Assembly: GCA_015179025.1 (NCBI GenBank)
Contig: WHUX01000007.1
Location: 620,001 to 684,000 of the forward strand
DNA: 64,000 nt
Source of the DNA: Terfezia claveryi
Lineage: Eukaryota > Ascomycota > Pezizomycetes > Pezizales > Pezizaceae
Direction of reading: 5' to 3'
Each line of letters starts with the position of its first letter. Position 1 is the first letter of the stretch. Of this stretch, positions 24,101 through 38,509 are shown in pieces. The position numbers and the translations under genes were made by a program. The notes beneath the pieces are model-generated. The model saw only the letters and a list, made by a program, of their open reading frames with translations. It was not told where the DNA came from and made no database searches.

Positions 24101-27000
24101 TACGCCAACAGCCGCCTAGCACCGAAGGCCTGTTGTCCCTGGTTCCCTACCCACCCCCTCCTTCCCTCATCCTCTAACTTCTCTCTCCCCCACTACTCTA
24201 TCTTTTGAACCCCGCTACGCCATTACGATCCTGCTTCGACATTCAACACCACTCCCTATCCAGTATGTCCTTGCTTGTCCCTTGCATTGGGGCTCCTCCC
24301 CCTACCGCGAGTCCTTTCCCACCTCTTTGATATTTTATTCCACTGAGCTACATATTCAATACGTTATTTTATTTCGCGATCATCAGATCCATCCGGATAA
24401 TTGTCTGGCGACCTTGGAGGCGCGCTACGCTCCACTCCTTTCGGAGGGAAAAAAAATAGACCGAACGCTCAGCACCCAGCTAGCCAGCCCTAGAACACAC
24501 GGTGGAACAGCGGACCCGACGACGGTGGTTCTGAATCGAATTACAGGCAACAGCGGGTAATGTCGTAGTACAATCTGAAACGATAACCTGGAATGAAGAA
24601 TTTCTCAGCATACGATTATACTTTGGCAAGATTTTGTTCGAAGCTCAAGTCAGATACAGGTGTGTATTCCGACCCAGGGCTCACGAGTGTTATGTTTCTG
24701 TCATGGGCTAGACTTCTTGGAAAAAAACATCGGACGAAGAAAGTTGATGGATGTGGTGGCGTGGAACCAACCCACAGACTATTTTTGTCTCGATACTTTT
24801 TTTCCCAACTTGCTGTGGTTTGCGTGGTCACGATACCCGTTTCAAATGGTTTCTCTCCTCCAATGCACCTGTTACAGCGAGGGAAGGCTAGGAGAACGTA
24901 AATCTTGTTGGACCCTTGGGTCAACAAAGACCTAACCCACATTGGTTTTTTAACAAATTGCAATGTTAATCACAGCCAATGGACGGCTGAAACCAGGGGA
25001 ACCACGAGGGAGCATCAAAAAGCACACACTTATGACATAGTACGTACGTTACACATGCAGCGACAGCAGCAGCGATCGATTGAAGTTTTTGCGTGAGAGT
25101 ATTAGTGAGCTAGTTGCAAGGTACGTACATACTTATCTTCGCTGAGGGAGTTCAAGGACTATGAACCTTTGGTACTATGCCGGCATGCCATGACATAAGT
25201 TGAGGTTCGTCGACCTTGAACTACGACGAGGACCAGGGGGCCAATTGCAATTGATAGGACGTGCAATTTTTACGGTGACAGCAGAACAAGGTCTACATCT
25301 ATCTCCGTAATGCAACAAGCGTCGCTAGAGGCAATAACCACGACGACGAAAGTGTGTAACTGCAAGTAGTTCAGTCTAGCGTGAAAAAGCTGGAGGAAAT
25401 AGAACGCGGGGGTCAAGGTATCGGGAATGTCTTCGAGCGGGGCTCGACGTCTGGGATTGGATCAACCATGATGACAAGTAACGGGCCCTTACAAAATACT
25501 CTAATACCAGTATGTGTTATGACGGTTGGTTTCGGCAACCTACTTAATTTTGCGTACATGGACTATTTCAGTCAGTGTTGTCACTTGTCTCGACAATTGA
25601 ATGCCAGCACTTCAACTCAAATAGTTATCACTACCACTGACATTGAATTTTTTATTTTTTTATCTGCAAATATGAGTATTTGATTCCCGGTCTGGACCAT
25701 CTTCTCCCGTTCCACATTGCATCTTTGTTGCTCGTTGCTGTTGTCAATGCCGTTTATTGACGCAGGTGAGCGGTGTATGGTTGGTATGTATCTGCTGCCA
25801 ATGCCTACTCAATTGCTTTTACCCTCCTCAGGACCCTTTTTCCCCCGCAATCTCAGATAAAAAGGTGAGATACGGCCCATGGAACACTTCTATGATGTAT
25901 GCCATGTACCTCAAGATCTAAACAAAAGACCCTCCCTGGTATGTCGACTACATGTCGCTGCTAGAGAGGCAAAATCAGCCTCCATGCCTATTAACCCCCT
26001 TTCTCCTGTTATGCTTTTTCGCTCTCCAATTTCGCTGCACTCCACTTTAGCTTGTTTTTTCCTGCATGTAGAGTAACTATCAGTATTCGTTGCTTTTTGT
26101 CCCTCTTCTGCACTCACGCCTACTGAGCTAGTTTAGTCAATCACTAGCAATGGATTTACGACTTAGTCCTCTGCGTCCTTTCTCGCCAGCTTCGTTCTCA
26201 AAGTCAAACTATCCTCTGCCTTAGCACGCTGGCTGAATTCGACACGCACTTCAGTTGGGCAGTTGTCGCTGGCGTTCCTGGGCTTGCATTGCATTCACGC
26301 GCGAGCTCGGGATTTTGAAATTTGGTTACACACGGGCGTACATACATAGCAGTGTTCCACCTAGGATTGGTCCGCCTGGTTCGCTTTTCTTTGTGGCTTA
26401 GCCTTATTTGCTGCAGGACGAGGGCAGAGTCAATATAGGCGCACCCGCGCAGTGGTGAAGGAGAGGGTATATTATCCCGGTACCATGGCCGTAACTCAGC
26501 TTTGTGGCTTACTCATTACAGTAAGCAGAGATAGGTGGAGACAAGTATGTTGATATCATATCCTGAGTTGCGTACATAGTCTGTGCGTGCGTGGAATTGA
26601 TGCTCTGCTGAATGTTGCTACAACTAATGCCCACTAGCCCATTCCCGCGATGCCTGTGGGTGATATAGAGCCCGACAAGAAAACAAAAAGGAAGATAGGT
26701 TTCTGTTCTCTCGCATATATCACTTATCATGGCCTCAATTTACCTACAGCACGGTGGTAATAACACATGTGAACAGTAGTACATGCAATGGATTGCATTA
26801 TCCGATGGCACGTTTGCTTCCTCGATCTACTTGTCTCCTCTTCTTGGTCTTCGCAATATGGTGCAGCAGCGGTAGCTAGGGACGTGCGCCCTCTTACATA
26901 CTTAGTTGATTATTCCCTAATGTACGGTGAATGCTATACCTACACTATTCAGTTTTATGCAGGCTATTATTCCTCCATTGTTTCAGTCCCCCAATCCAAT
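24101..27000 (+). other. leader-like intergenic DNA; possible second promoter/leader with short ATG frames
   Basis: At 24125-24265 the plus strand is again pyrimidine-rich (CTTCTCTCTCCCCCACTAC-type) and ends at ATGTCCTTGCTTGTCC (ATG at 24265), which opens only 21 codons. A second frame, ending at 24560, contains the protein-like DHQIHPDNCLATLEARYAPL but has no ATG in register. At about 26150 an ATG opens MDLRLSPLRPFSPASF with a stop 24 codons later. These may be uORFs or exons of an unresolved spliced or non-coding transcript. I cannot assemble a gene. Confidence 0.25.
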
Positions 27001-30000
27001 TGAGCTTTTTGGTACCCCAAATTGCTAGTTCATATACGACGAATGCGAAAATATGATATATCGAGATAATACATATGGTACAGTAGCGCAATTTGTAGAT
27101 GGGGCCGTGAGGGGCATTTGTGGGCGGAACTCCGGGAAGTAGGAGAGGTGTACTTCAGTTGGACTGGTTCCCCAAGTTCCACCCCCACTGGCATGCCAGG
27201 TGCGGATAGTGTAAACATCTCGGTGTGATGAACTGAATCATTACCTTGAGTATAGTAAAAACAATTCGTACATCGTGTAGGGCCATGAATTTTATGTATT
27301 TGGGGAATATGTATGTTTTGACCATTTTTTCCTTTCATTTGTGCGTGGGGGGATACAGTCGACATGTTGGTTTTAAGCGATATACATATGTCTGGGGCTG
27401 GGGTTGGTTGTGATCTACTCCAGGATTCCATACAAAACTTTGGTCACCTACCGCTGATTCATGTTTCAAAAGCAAATACAATCATTAAGTGTACAAACAA
27501 ATATGTCTCGTGTCTCCCCCACCTGGTCTCGATTTTCTCCTGCAGCAAGAATCTAAAACCCAAAATCGATGAAGTGTGGTAGTTCGCGGACTCCAATTCA
27601 TTGCCACATCTGCATCAATGTGTTTTTAATTCAATGTGCCAAATATGGACGTGGCACTGAGTTGCGCCTCCACTGGCAACCTCGTTTTTAATGCACAGTT
27701 ACTACAGGCTGAAACTTGGTCGCCGGAGGAATACTGTAAACGGTCTAGTTGAAATTTCGTCTCAAGGATTTGCGAATGTTCGCCCTTCTACTTACGATAG
27801 AGTCAATAATATGTATGCTCTCTGAAAAGGATCTAACTTCCGACGCTGCAATAATGCCACGTCGCATAATCTCGAGCCTATGTCCGATGCGATTCTACTG
27901 CCTCTTGAACGGTAATTAGTGCTCTACCCGTCTTTATCGAATGTCAACGAGACCTCCAAGAGTGTGCATATACACATCGGATGGTAGTTGTTAGGCATCG
28001 AGCCGTGGGCAGAGCAACCAGACTATGGGCAGAGTACTGTACCCTAGAGATTTGTAATCGCAATATTATCACAGGAAGAGCCCTGACTGCATTTGCATAG
28101 TGGATTTGCTATTGCTTCTTATTTTAATTCTGGTCTGTCTTGCATGTGCAGCACTTGGAGAGGCGCTTTATTTCAATTTTATAGCGTAAACAGTACGGTG
28201 GCGTACAGATATACTCCCCTAGGTAGTCCTCCAGTCATAGTCCTCCTTCGGTAATCTAGCTATCCTTCTAACCCAAAAGAGTATCAGTTGCAGAATTTAG
28301 AATGTTACAACTGCCGGACCTGTCGTACAGTATCATACACATATGTTTACTGGGCCAGGACGTGAGTTGAGCCCGATCTGAGGCATCAGATGGCTTGTTA
28401 CAATTGCTTAGCGGAGTTGAGCACATTACTGGTACGATCACCAAATCACGAACGACTTTCAAATGAGATGATCGACATTTAGTGCCAAAACAGACCACTA
28501 CCAGTTCCAGTTATCACGCCTACTAGCATCTCGACACATAAGGTGCCAATATTTGTTACTTAGAAGAACGGCAAAGTGTGATAAGCATGTTGTACTGTAA
28601 CACGAATGGTTGAAGGCGCCTTTGTCCGTGGCCAATCCAACAACTTATTCCTTCAATTTTCTCATGATCTGCAATATGTTTTTCTTTGTTGATACGACGG
28701 TGCCGTTTCAAATTTCCATGTCACAGTGCTGTTGATAAATTCGGTGATCATGACCTTGAAGAATTAGTAACAAAGTACAGCTATCTCTTGCTTACAGGCC
28801 GTTTTAAAAGTCAAAGTTCCACAATAACAAATGTTTGCATATACTCCAAACATATGAATCTAAGGTCTACGGGTCATTAATAAAGTAAATATATGGTGTT
28901 CGAAATCATGTATTCAGGATGGTTTAATTTGCAATTTAATCAGAGTGAATCAGATAATGCTCGTGTCGATACTGTTACATCTGTACATGCCATGCATATA
29001 TGTACATACATATATCTACATATTAGATCAAGATCGGTATATGCACAGGTCCCAATTAACTCCAGCTTGATACCCAGTCTTGTATAACCCCATTGAATTA
29101 GCGATGCACCGCAATGCCTCCTTCTGCCTACGCCCTCTCAGGTTCTCTCATAGACCTGATAGACCATATTTCTTACTGGCCGCCTCCATATCTTGCGTTC
29201 CGACCAGCTATGGGGAAATAGTACAATTTTCAACTCAGCTGAGGTGTCTGGTGAGGCCTTACGGGTTATAGTGAACATGGGTCATGGCTGGGGAGATACT
29301 CTAGATACATATAGATACAGGCATTACTAGTGGGTATTAGATTATGAACGCGGATTTGCTTTGGTGCAAGGGTCTAATATGATATGACAGTGAGGAGCTG
29401 TACTGCAGGTAGACCAACGAATAGAGACCATTTGAAGTGAGGCCTGCCGTTTTTATAATGATAACGTTCCTAGGTACGTACATTGTTCGTGCGGAGAGGC
29501 TGTGTTCGATTGCATAGCCTCTACGGCTGGAAACATGCTGTTTTAATTTTCCTTCAACCATCACGGGTAACAATGCTATACATTTGTGTGTATGTGATCC
29601 ATCCACATCCCGGGCTAGTCAGTACATTACGATTGGAACCGGCGACTCAGCATGTACCCCGCTTCTAGGAACGAGAATAGAGTCTAGCCAACTTTAAATA
29701 ATCATGCCAATGGTGAGGTAATGCACAAGATACCTACTTGCGTAGGTTGTAGCATAAAATGATCAATGGAGAGGGGAAGGCCATCGCGCAAATTATAGGC
29801 TGCACGGAAGAACTTCCGCTCGATTAAGTCTAGTTCCGGAAGCTGGAATATTCGTTTGACTAGGATTCTAGGTGGGGGATTAAGCATTTCACGGAAAAAG
29901 TAAAAGAACCAATATGGTGTGCTCTAGATCTAAGCAGTGTGTGATATGCAGGGAATGCCTGCCGTGCCATAGGCGGGAGGCCTCTAGGGCGATCACTCGA

Positions 30001-33000
30001 TGCGTCCCATGAATTGATGCCAACTCGCAAGGATACTTCATGAAGGGGTGTGGTATTCCAAGAATTCTGAGTTAATCCGATGAGACGTGGCACTATCTAA
30101 GATGGGATGGAGGAGGGGAAGAGAGGGGTCGTAGACATGTAACAGAGGTGCAAAAATTGAGCTGTTTTATTTTCTTGGTCCGACCTAATAATGTTTACAA
30201 ACATATTTGCCCTACTGTAGATAGTTACTGTACGAATACATGACCATATCACGGAATGCCCGTTAGCTGGTATAATATCCCATTTGGGATGAGGAATGGA
30301 TAGGACGAGCTGAGCTGCATTAGTGACTTGAGGGCCTTGCTGGTGCCCGCACCTAGACTGTATTCGTGCGGCATTGAACCCGGTATGCTTGGCTACATAT
30401 TTAGCTGAGGGTAGTCAAGATCATGGCCAGTTGCTTCTACAAGCATCATTACTTGGTCACGCCATTGCGGTGAGGCAAAGATCAGCCTGTGAGATATAGA
30501 ATGCTTGAATCGATCAGACCGTGAAGCGCAGACACAATCAAAGTAAGCATGTATACTGTTTTTTGACTTGGTCATCGTGAAGAGCTACGATCGGCGATTA
30601 TAAGGGCTGCAGTGCACGGCTGCTCCCGTCGCGCTAGGTCAGAGTGCTCACGTAAGATGGTGATGACGGTATGTAAATGTTGCAATAGAAGCTTCAGAAC
30701 CCTTTATTGTAAGCCTAATAGCGGCAACATATAACTAGAGAAATAGCAGACTCTCAATGCAATGTATCTGTAGGCTATTATTTGTGGCCTGAATGATTCA
30801 ACCCGGGCCGGGGCCTGGCTTGCTTGAATTCATGATGACAATCTTAGTCGTGTGATGTCTCAACCAGCTTTTGATTTCCTTACCCCAGACAGGAACCAGA
30901 AAATAAGGCGAGAACTTCATGAATCACTCCCACAAGTGGTCCCTCATAAAATGTCTGAGGTCCGAATTTTGAGGCTGCAGAATGAGATTCAGATCAGCTC
31001 GCCCTAGCCGCTCAAGTCATCCTGTAGAGCTGCCAGCCACACAATTCATGGGGGCGGGTTCGATGTCCAACCGACGCCATACATCAATGGTATAAGATCG
31101 GCAGGGACCAGTACAATAGTTTTACCGCTACTGGAAAGGGCAGAGACCATTATCACAGGTCTTACTGGAAAGGGTACAAGTCATCCTGAAATTGGCTTAA
31201 GCCATGTTTTAGGTTCCTCATGACCTTTTACACGGATGTACAAATATAGTTCACTCTGTGTTTTTTTTGCTCGATACAACAATGAAGTAGGTAGAATGCG
31301 CCGCAATTACAACGTGCCAACAAGTCTGCAGCCTCGTATTGCTCCACATGCACATTAGCCACCTAGGTAGGCCTCCAACGGAGCAACTACCTACACTCTC
31401 TGCTTGACCTGGAGGGTTTGCAAAACAACACTGATACTAAATGGATTCAAATCATATATCTTAGGTATTCAAGATCTGCAGATATCGCACACCTAGGCAG
31501 CAGATGTTATTCTTGTGACGACCCACCATTCCTCTTCTATCTTCACCCAGCCGAGCTTCCTTGCCAAGCGTCTTCCTTGGGTAATAATGATTATTGTCTC
31601 ACTTAGGTATTGTTGGAACCATCACACGCCGTGCCAACGGAGTTGTTCTGTTACAATGAATATATTACACCTTTTCTATAGACACCCATTTGAGGGATCT
31701 GGGAGCCTTTGATGTATAGCGGAGTCGCAGGATGAGATGGTCTCAGGTTAGGGGGTTGTTCTGCCTTGAAAAGAATTTCTTGGGGTGGAGGACTTTCATA
31801 CCCTACTAACGGTTGTTTTCTAGAAGTTACTGCTATCCACCGGCCCTCGAGGAGGATGGATTTGGATCCGCGCAGTGCTTCAGGATTTGTTCTTTGGCTA
31901 ATAGGATACCCGTATTACATATGCGAGCACTAGTACTGGTGCTACAAACTAACAAGGCATGGCATTTGGATTCAATGTTCTCATAGTGAATACAAAGGAT
32001 AGGCACCGCAACCGATGGGGAATCTATTTATCAGCTGGTATTCATAGACGGACATATACCTCATGATGTTATAACAAAAGGAGAGACTATTCCAGATTCC
32101 TGAGCTCATGATCATGATCATCAATGATATTCACAAATGTGCGAACCACGCGAACCAAGTGCTTGAGGGAAAAAAGCAAAAAAAAAAACAACCTTGGCTG
32201 GACTAATGCCTGTGTATGTATTCTAATTTCATATCCATCTTCATACACGTGATAGGCAGTATGACTCCTTACAAGTATTGTAGGAAACAAACCGCTGCTT
32301 TTCTAGAGCATTACTTTGGATGAAGCTAATGCGTGTATATACTTAGTGTATATGTACAGAAACTACCAGCTGCAGCGAATTGGGGGTGCCCGAAGCGGGC
32401 AAACTTACCAGGGACCGTACACGAGCTGACCGCCACCACGATAGCCAGCTACAGGCGCTACTTGGAAACCGATCATAAAAAGAACGAGATTAATTACGAT
32501 CTCCACTACAGGGCTGATTGAGGTATCCTTGACCAAGGGCAGTCATACATATGCACCATGATACCAAGTACCTACTGTGTCCAGCCCTGCCCCTTACCTG
32601 TATGATAGAGGGGGTGGGGTGGAGTGGTATAACCCCGGTTTTACTTGTACTAGCAGTTGCCTAGATGTGAGGGTGCGGAGGCCTAGGGTGGAAGTGATTA
32701 TGATGTCGGTACTGGTACAAGGCATCTCGGTGGGGGGAGTCGCACCACACCCCTGGATTGCAGTGCAGCCCACAAGGAAGGCACCACTCACAATTCATCA
32801 TGTACGAATAACGTTATATATCTCTACTCAAGCCGGCGTCCACCCAGTATAGTTGGGCTCTCATGTCCCAAATTCGCTTGGTTCCGAGACCCGCAGTCTC
32901 CTACTTCAACGCACATGATATATTATATTAATATATGCCCTCTCCAATCCGGCGGAACCATGGCACACACCCTCAAAGCTGCCAATTTCCAGATCTGAAT

Positions 33001-36000
33001 TCGAATTTCAGATCCGGAGTATTACCGCGTATCCGCAGTGCATTTAGACTACCCGCACTCGCTATTGACGAGTTTGTGATCCCTGAATGCATATATTAAT
33101 ACTTTTTCAAAAGTTTGATTTAACGTTTGCCTGCAGTCTCCTCCCAACTACCAAATGCCACGAAGAGATTACATATAACGCCAGCGCATATGAAACGATC
33201 TCACCATAAGTAGCAGGATCCATGTCTATGAAGACAGATGTATCGAGGGTATTTAAGAGCAATCGGAGAGGAATGTTTATCTTGCCATAGGTATTTCAGT
33301 ACGTACAGTAACTTGAACTTAAACTATGCCCTGTTCAATGCCATGCATGGGAATACAGCCCCTTGTTTTGGATTTTTAATTCATTCACCGTAATCACCAT
33401 TCACTTGGTTCCATTTTCCATCGCTCACCTTGTGCAGTCCAATAGGCTATGGATTTATATCAATTTGTAGCATCTGTAGTTTCCATCTCCTAAGCGAGGT
33501 CATTTGCTCTCTGAGAGTAGTTACAAGTACCTATGGCATGGTTGAGGTATCGTGGGATGCAGCACTCTTTCCATACTAAAATAGTGAGCCACGAAGGCTC
33601 GAGTCTAGACATTTAGACTATGGCTGAGGTCAGATGAATCAATATCGTATACGAAATGGGATTCGAGTTATGCCTCTGGATTTTCACTTCTAGATAGAGT
33701 TGAATGTTTCAGGTTCTCCATACAGTTCAACTGCAGTGGGAAAAATCAAAACGCATTACTGCAGATAGTTCATCCCGTGTAAAGCACACGATCGATCGAA
33801 TCGGCGCTGCTTCATGGGGACATTCGTCGATTAACAAGAGCTCTCCCCCACGTGGTGGCAGGAGTAGCCAGGTTGCCAGGGTATAATAAACCCAGACTGA
33901 AAGGCGTTTGGTAAATAGCCCCCAGCAGTAGGTAACATATGAAGGGTCAGATTATTATATCAGATCGTTCTATATCACCCACATTTACATATTGCTGAGC
34001 TGACCTTTTTTTTCGTATGGTATCCACTATCGCATGATTTTCGCAAGACTAGTCATACATTGAGCAGAGAACTCAAGCTATCGCAATAAATATTATCTAG
34101 CAAGATAACTTGAGTTCACGTACTGGTCATAATGGTCTAAGTCTAATACAGGTATACACAGGACCACCAAATCCTAGTCTGGTTGGCACGAATCAAAAGA
34201 TATCAAGTTCATCTCCAGCACCACCCTCGTCTATCCATCGCGGATCAATGTCTGCCATATCGATCTCGAGCTCTCCCTATGCCTACCTTAGCTTATACTT
34301 TATAAGTACCGAAACCAATGATAATCAAGGAGGAAGAGCGGCAAGAGATACCCATATCAAATCAACTCCCATCCAGTTCCGGTTTTACTTTTTTCACCGC
34401 TTGTCCCAGGCTGCATGATACTTGTGCATACTAGATTTACAAGCGAGTCGCTTTTTGGTGAGTGGGGAATCTGTTTGATATTTCCTGGGTGGGCCTATCG
34501 GCGGGCTTCACATAATCCTGTCATGTCAACCAGTACTGCAGCCCAGGCGAAGTTAAGTTTGCAAAGTCTGAAATTTGATGTGAAAAGTCGCCGGCGGCCA
34601 TGGCAAACGGCGGTACTTAGTGATCAACATAAACAATTTACTTACTGTACAAGGATGATTGTGTGCGCTGCATGCCTGGGTGTGCCTTGTTCCTGGAAAC
34701 CATGGAAAAACAAAGTTGAAGCAAATAATTGGAATGAAATTAAGTTGCGGGAAGCATATTTATAAGGCCGCTTAAGATTTCAACGTAAAATCTGATCTGA
34801 ATCCGAAAATGCAGTATATGTATTGTTGTTCGTGCTGTACACTTTATAAGTACATAGGTATGAGTTCGTAGCATGCTCCCTGCCCATTCCACATGTATGT
34901 GCAAATTGCGCACCGTACCTACCTGTGCATCCAGCAGCACTCAGCCGACTCACCCCTCTTTGGTCTAATTTGAAATGCGAATACCCAACTTCCCAGGAAA
35001 AAGAACTTCAAGAGAGCCATATACACATGTGCATGGGCTGCATCTAGGGTTCCGGCCTTAGTTTGAATAGAAACAGAACCTGCAGTCAACTCCGATGGCA
35101 AGGTTTCTTTTCACAGAGCACTCTAGACTGTACATAGCCGCTCATCACCTCACGTGTTCGACCTTGATACTGAACGAAGGCTTACCACTAATCAGCCCGG
35201 AAGCCGGTGCAAAACAGTATGTAATCTAGTAGTGGATAGCTAAAGTTCTGCAACGTTCTTGTAGGCGGAACTTCAATATCCTTCTAGACTATGCATATTG
35301 CTTCAAAGTCAAGTCGCCTGGTAGTTGTTTGTACTCCCTTTAGGCATAATAAGCCTGCTCAATGCCGAACATTGAACCAATAGCGATGCAATTTATATCA
35401 TTGATGTCGTCTGATCAAAGTAATGTACTACACTCCCCTCAGAAACCGGGCATGGAAGATCTGCGCATCCTTTGCTGGGATTTTACCAATCATAGATTTA
35501 GCACTTTACCTTCCAATTCAAGCGAATATCGTTAACTACCCTACCGTACGGCAGTTGTTTGACCGGCAAGATCGTTAGTCGCAGTACTGATTTGGACCAA
35601 CGCTTGATTGTAGATTGGTCGCTGTTGAATTTAAAGACTCCTCTGTACTCCATATATATCTGCAATATCATAGTAAGATTCAAGACTGTATTCATCTGGG
35701 GGAGTTATAAAATCTTAATAGGTCCTAACTGATTTAGGAAGGGAACATGTGGCATAGCACGCAGTGATACGTGGATGGAGTCATAGACTTTACCAAGCCA
35801 TACTAGGGTTTCCACTTGCGTAGTGGGATGGCTATACCAGATCTTCCACCTCTAGATGTCCTTTACGCCAACAACTGCATTATATTGAAGGTCTTTTTTG
35901 GCGACCAGCAGCGGAGGCAGTGAATCGAGATTCTGGAGTTGGATGGACCTCAAGCAAGGCAAGGTGATCTTCGAATCTGGTCCCTGTGTTCAGAGTTAAT

Positions 36001-37788
36001 TTCTGCCTACAGTATAGAGTTGTAAAAAAAAAGTACCTGATGTTAATGCCATCTTCAGTCCATGATGTAAACCAATCTAACAATTCTATGAACAAAATCA
36101 TGCCCCACATGACCTGCCTCAACATAATATCGGGATTCTAGCCTAAACTCATACATGAGCTACGCAACTTCAGACTGCCATACATACCCAATCTGGGTTT
36201 TGGGAATGAGTCAAGGCTTATAGATTCAGTTCCAGAGGTATGCATGCAGATGATGATAATTCACACTTCCTCTAACAAAAGAAACGTCAACCCACGATGC
36301 ATATGCACCAAATAGTCTGATTAATGCAGTATCAAAATGATACGGGGTATATATAAATAAAACCAACAAATCTTAGGCCTCTATATGGTCTAGTACTGGT
36401 ACACTAGAATTTGGTGCAGCGTCACGCACCAAAACTAGTTTGGTTCACCGTTATATGCGCGCTTGCGTCGGAACGACCTGTGGCTAAAACACCGGGCCGA
36501 TCAGAGTGAAGTCCGTCAATCTGTTACCTACATTGGTACACGTAAGTAGTTCAGGCACTAAAACCCCTTGACACGGGACATTGATGCAACTAGAGGATTT
36601 CTAAAACAGCCACAACTCATGCTCAGATGTGTTTAACCGCAATATGTATCCGGAAAAACACAAATAGTTAACTCTCGGACCGCAAACATCAAACCCTGTT
36701 TCACGTATATTGTACACGTGAATGCACCATGACTATTGAGGAAGTTTCAGCCACTAGCGCTTCCCCAGACGAACAAACCAACCCCAATTCCGCCATTATT
36801 GATGACTCCCGGGCCTCGACGCCACGCATTTAGACAGGCTCAAATAATCTGCTCAATTTATCGGAGAACCTGCCTATCCCCTTCGATCAACGTTTGTGTA
36901 CTCCGTAGGAATCCCTGTATCTGGAACAAGGTCTGTCTGCGGGTCAACTAAACTTCACAGGAGCGTCCGTCTTGGCAACGGTAATTTGTTCTTGGCAAGC
37001 ATAAACTATCTCGATATTTTTGGTCGTGATATGTGTAAGCAGAATTTCATTCATTATGAAGACCTCCTGTCCGGAAAATGCAACCCAGTATACCATTTAT
37101 TCAGTGGCCATGCTTATCTCGTGTATTTACACGGCTCCATGATCTATTTTCTGAAATAACCAATATCTTGTGCATGGGTTTCCATCGGCCTATAGGGCGG
37201 CAGTTATATCCAAGAGCACAGGCCCTTGGCTCACAGGCCAACTGGTAGAGGATCATCTTCAGAGTATCATTTACCAGGTTGATTCCATTGATCAACGTCG
37301 GAAAGTATTTATCAACAGCAATAAAAACATATACATATGCCAAGGACTACCGAAACAGGAAGCAAACCGTTCCAACAGAACTTTTCTGGGGGAACCAAAC
37401 CATATTTGGGCAAAGGACCTGGCAGAAATCAAAAGAAATCAAAGAAAAATTTCTCATATAAAATTGATCGGGATCACATGTGCACTCTTCTCCTAGTGAT
37501 ATCTTTGCTGCTGCAGATACGTAACAACCGGCGCACATGTACAAATGATGCTTCGTCCGTAGACAACCGCGGTGACGATGCTCGCCCCTAGGCCACTATT
37601 ACATTATTACTTTTACGTTACACTTTAGCCAAACGATTTAGATTCTAGGCGTAGGAACTCGGCTGTGTCCAGTGATATCAGCGGAGATAAATGGCTCGAG
37701 ATAAAGAAATTGCTTTTCTTGCAAGTTAAAATATATGCACACGACGCGTCACTCGTGATACGCTGCAGCTTGATTCTCGTATCAGCGA
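27001..37788. other. gene desert, right part; nothing secure
   Basis: The largest ATG frames (133 codons, minus, 27431-27030; 116 codons, plus, 34415-34765) have no recognisable content and fall within chance. No TE coding sequence. Small features: an imperfect palindrome at 32992-33014 and an A run near 32175. Confidence 0.5.
32992..33014. repeat. near-perfect palindrome
   Basis: GATCTGAA, then TTCGAA, then TTTCAGATC: a 23-base palindrome with one unpaired base. It could be a dimeric protein-binding site or chance. Confidence 0.6.
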
Positions 37789-38319
37789 CTACTTTGGCAA
37801 ATGAAAGACATCATATGAAGTTATTGACGATAGATGTGTCGTCTGAAACCAGGTAGCCAATGACCACCTATCTTGCTTCATCGAGAATTTAAAAAAAAGC
37901 CTAATGTCTCGTTGAGTCTCCATCTCTAGTTCTGTAATCTCTACCACTGCCGACGGCTTGACTAACGATAGCAAGCAAGGAGAGTCAATATTTCCATCTC
38001 TTCGGAGTGGATCGGAAGCATTTCCTGCCTTCCTGACGTTGTCCCTGTGATCATGATCTACTGATCGTTCAGCCACCTGCACCACCATCACTATGTTTGA
38101 ACAAATCACAATACCAACTTTCTGCAGATCATCGTCGGAATGCAGCCTGTTCCCAAACTCCGGGACCCGTGACGGCAGTGCAGAGAGAGGCCACACTTCA
38201 CGCTCCGTGAAACGTGCAATTGACCGAAAAGCTATGTAGTGGCTGGAGACTTGCATATAGTAGTGCAGTATCACACCTTGATACGAATGCTGCCGCTTTG
38301 CTTCAATTTCTTTGTGCAT
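37789..38319 (-). CDS. candidate hypothetical protein, 176 codons
   Basis: This is the longest ATG-initiated frame of the desert. The start codon is at 38319 and the stop at 37789. The translation contains GVILHYYMQVSSHYIAF, RVPEFGNRLHSDDDLQKVG and SAVVEITELEMETQRDIRLF, with varied composition and no low complexity. No domain, signal peptide or membrane segment was recognised. A frame of this size in 64 kb read in six frames is near the limit of chance, so it could be a spurious frame, a gene fragment or a short gene. Confidence 0.25.
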   Translation of the reverse strand: MHKEIEAKRQHSYQGVILHYYMQVSSHYIAFRSIARFTEREVWPLSALPSRVPEFGNRLHSDDDLQKVGIVICSNIVMVVQVAERSVDHDHRDNVRKAGNASDPLRRDGNIDSPCLLSLVKPSAVVEITELEMETQRDIRLFFKFSMKQDRWSLATWFQTTHLSSITSYDVFHLPK

Positions 38320-38509
38320 CCTGCTGTAGTAATGGTTTACCTACCTAGTTAAAGCTAGAAAAGGGTAAGTCCACCGACTGAAATACTCTCCAGGTAGCTC
38401 ATCAACGTTCATATCATAGTGCATCATACGAGTATGACAGAGTTCATACCCTCATAAGGCTAATCGTATGCATGCTGCCTGCAGCTACAGAGTATCTCGG
38501 AGTGGTGAG

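Noticed and set aside
37195..37300. tRNA-like string (GGCTCACAGGCCAACTGGTAGAGG ... GGTTGATTCC)
   Set aside because: The B-box lacks a base of the GTTCRANNC consensus and no acceptor stem pairs around it. No other tRNA A/B-box pair was found in the window.
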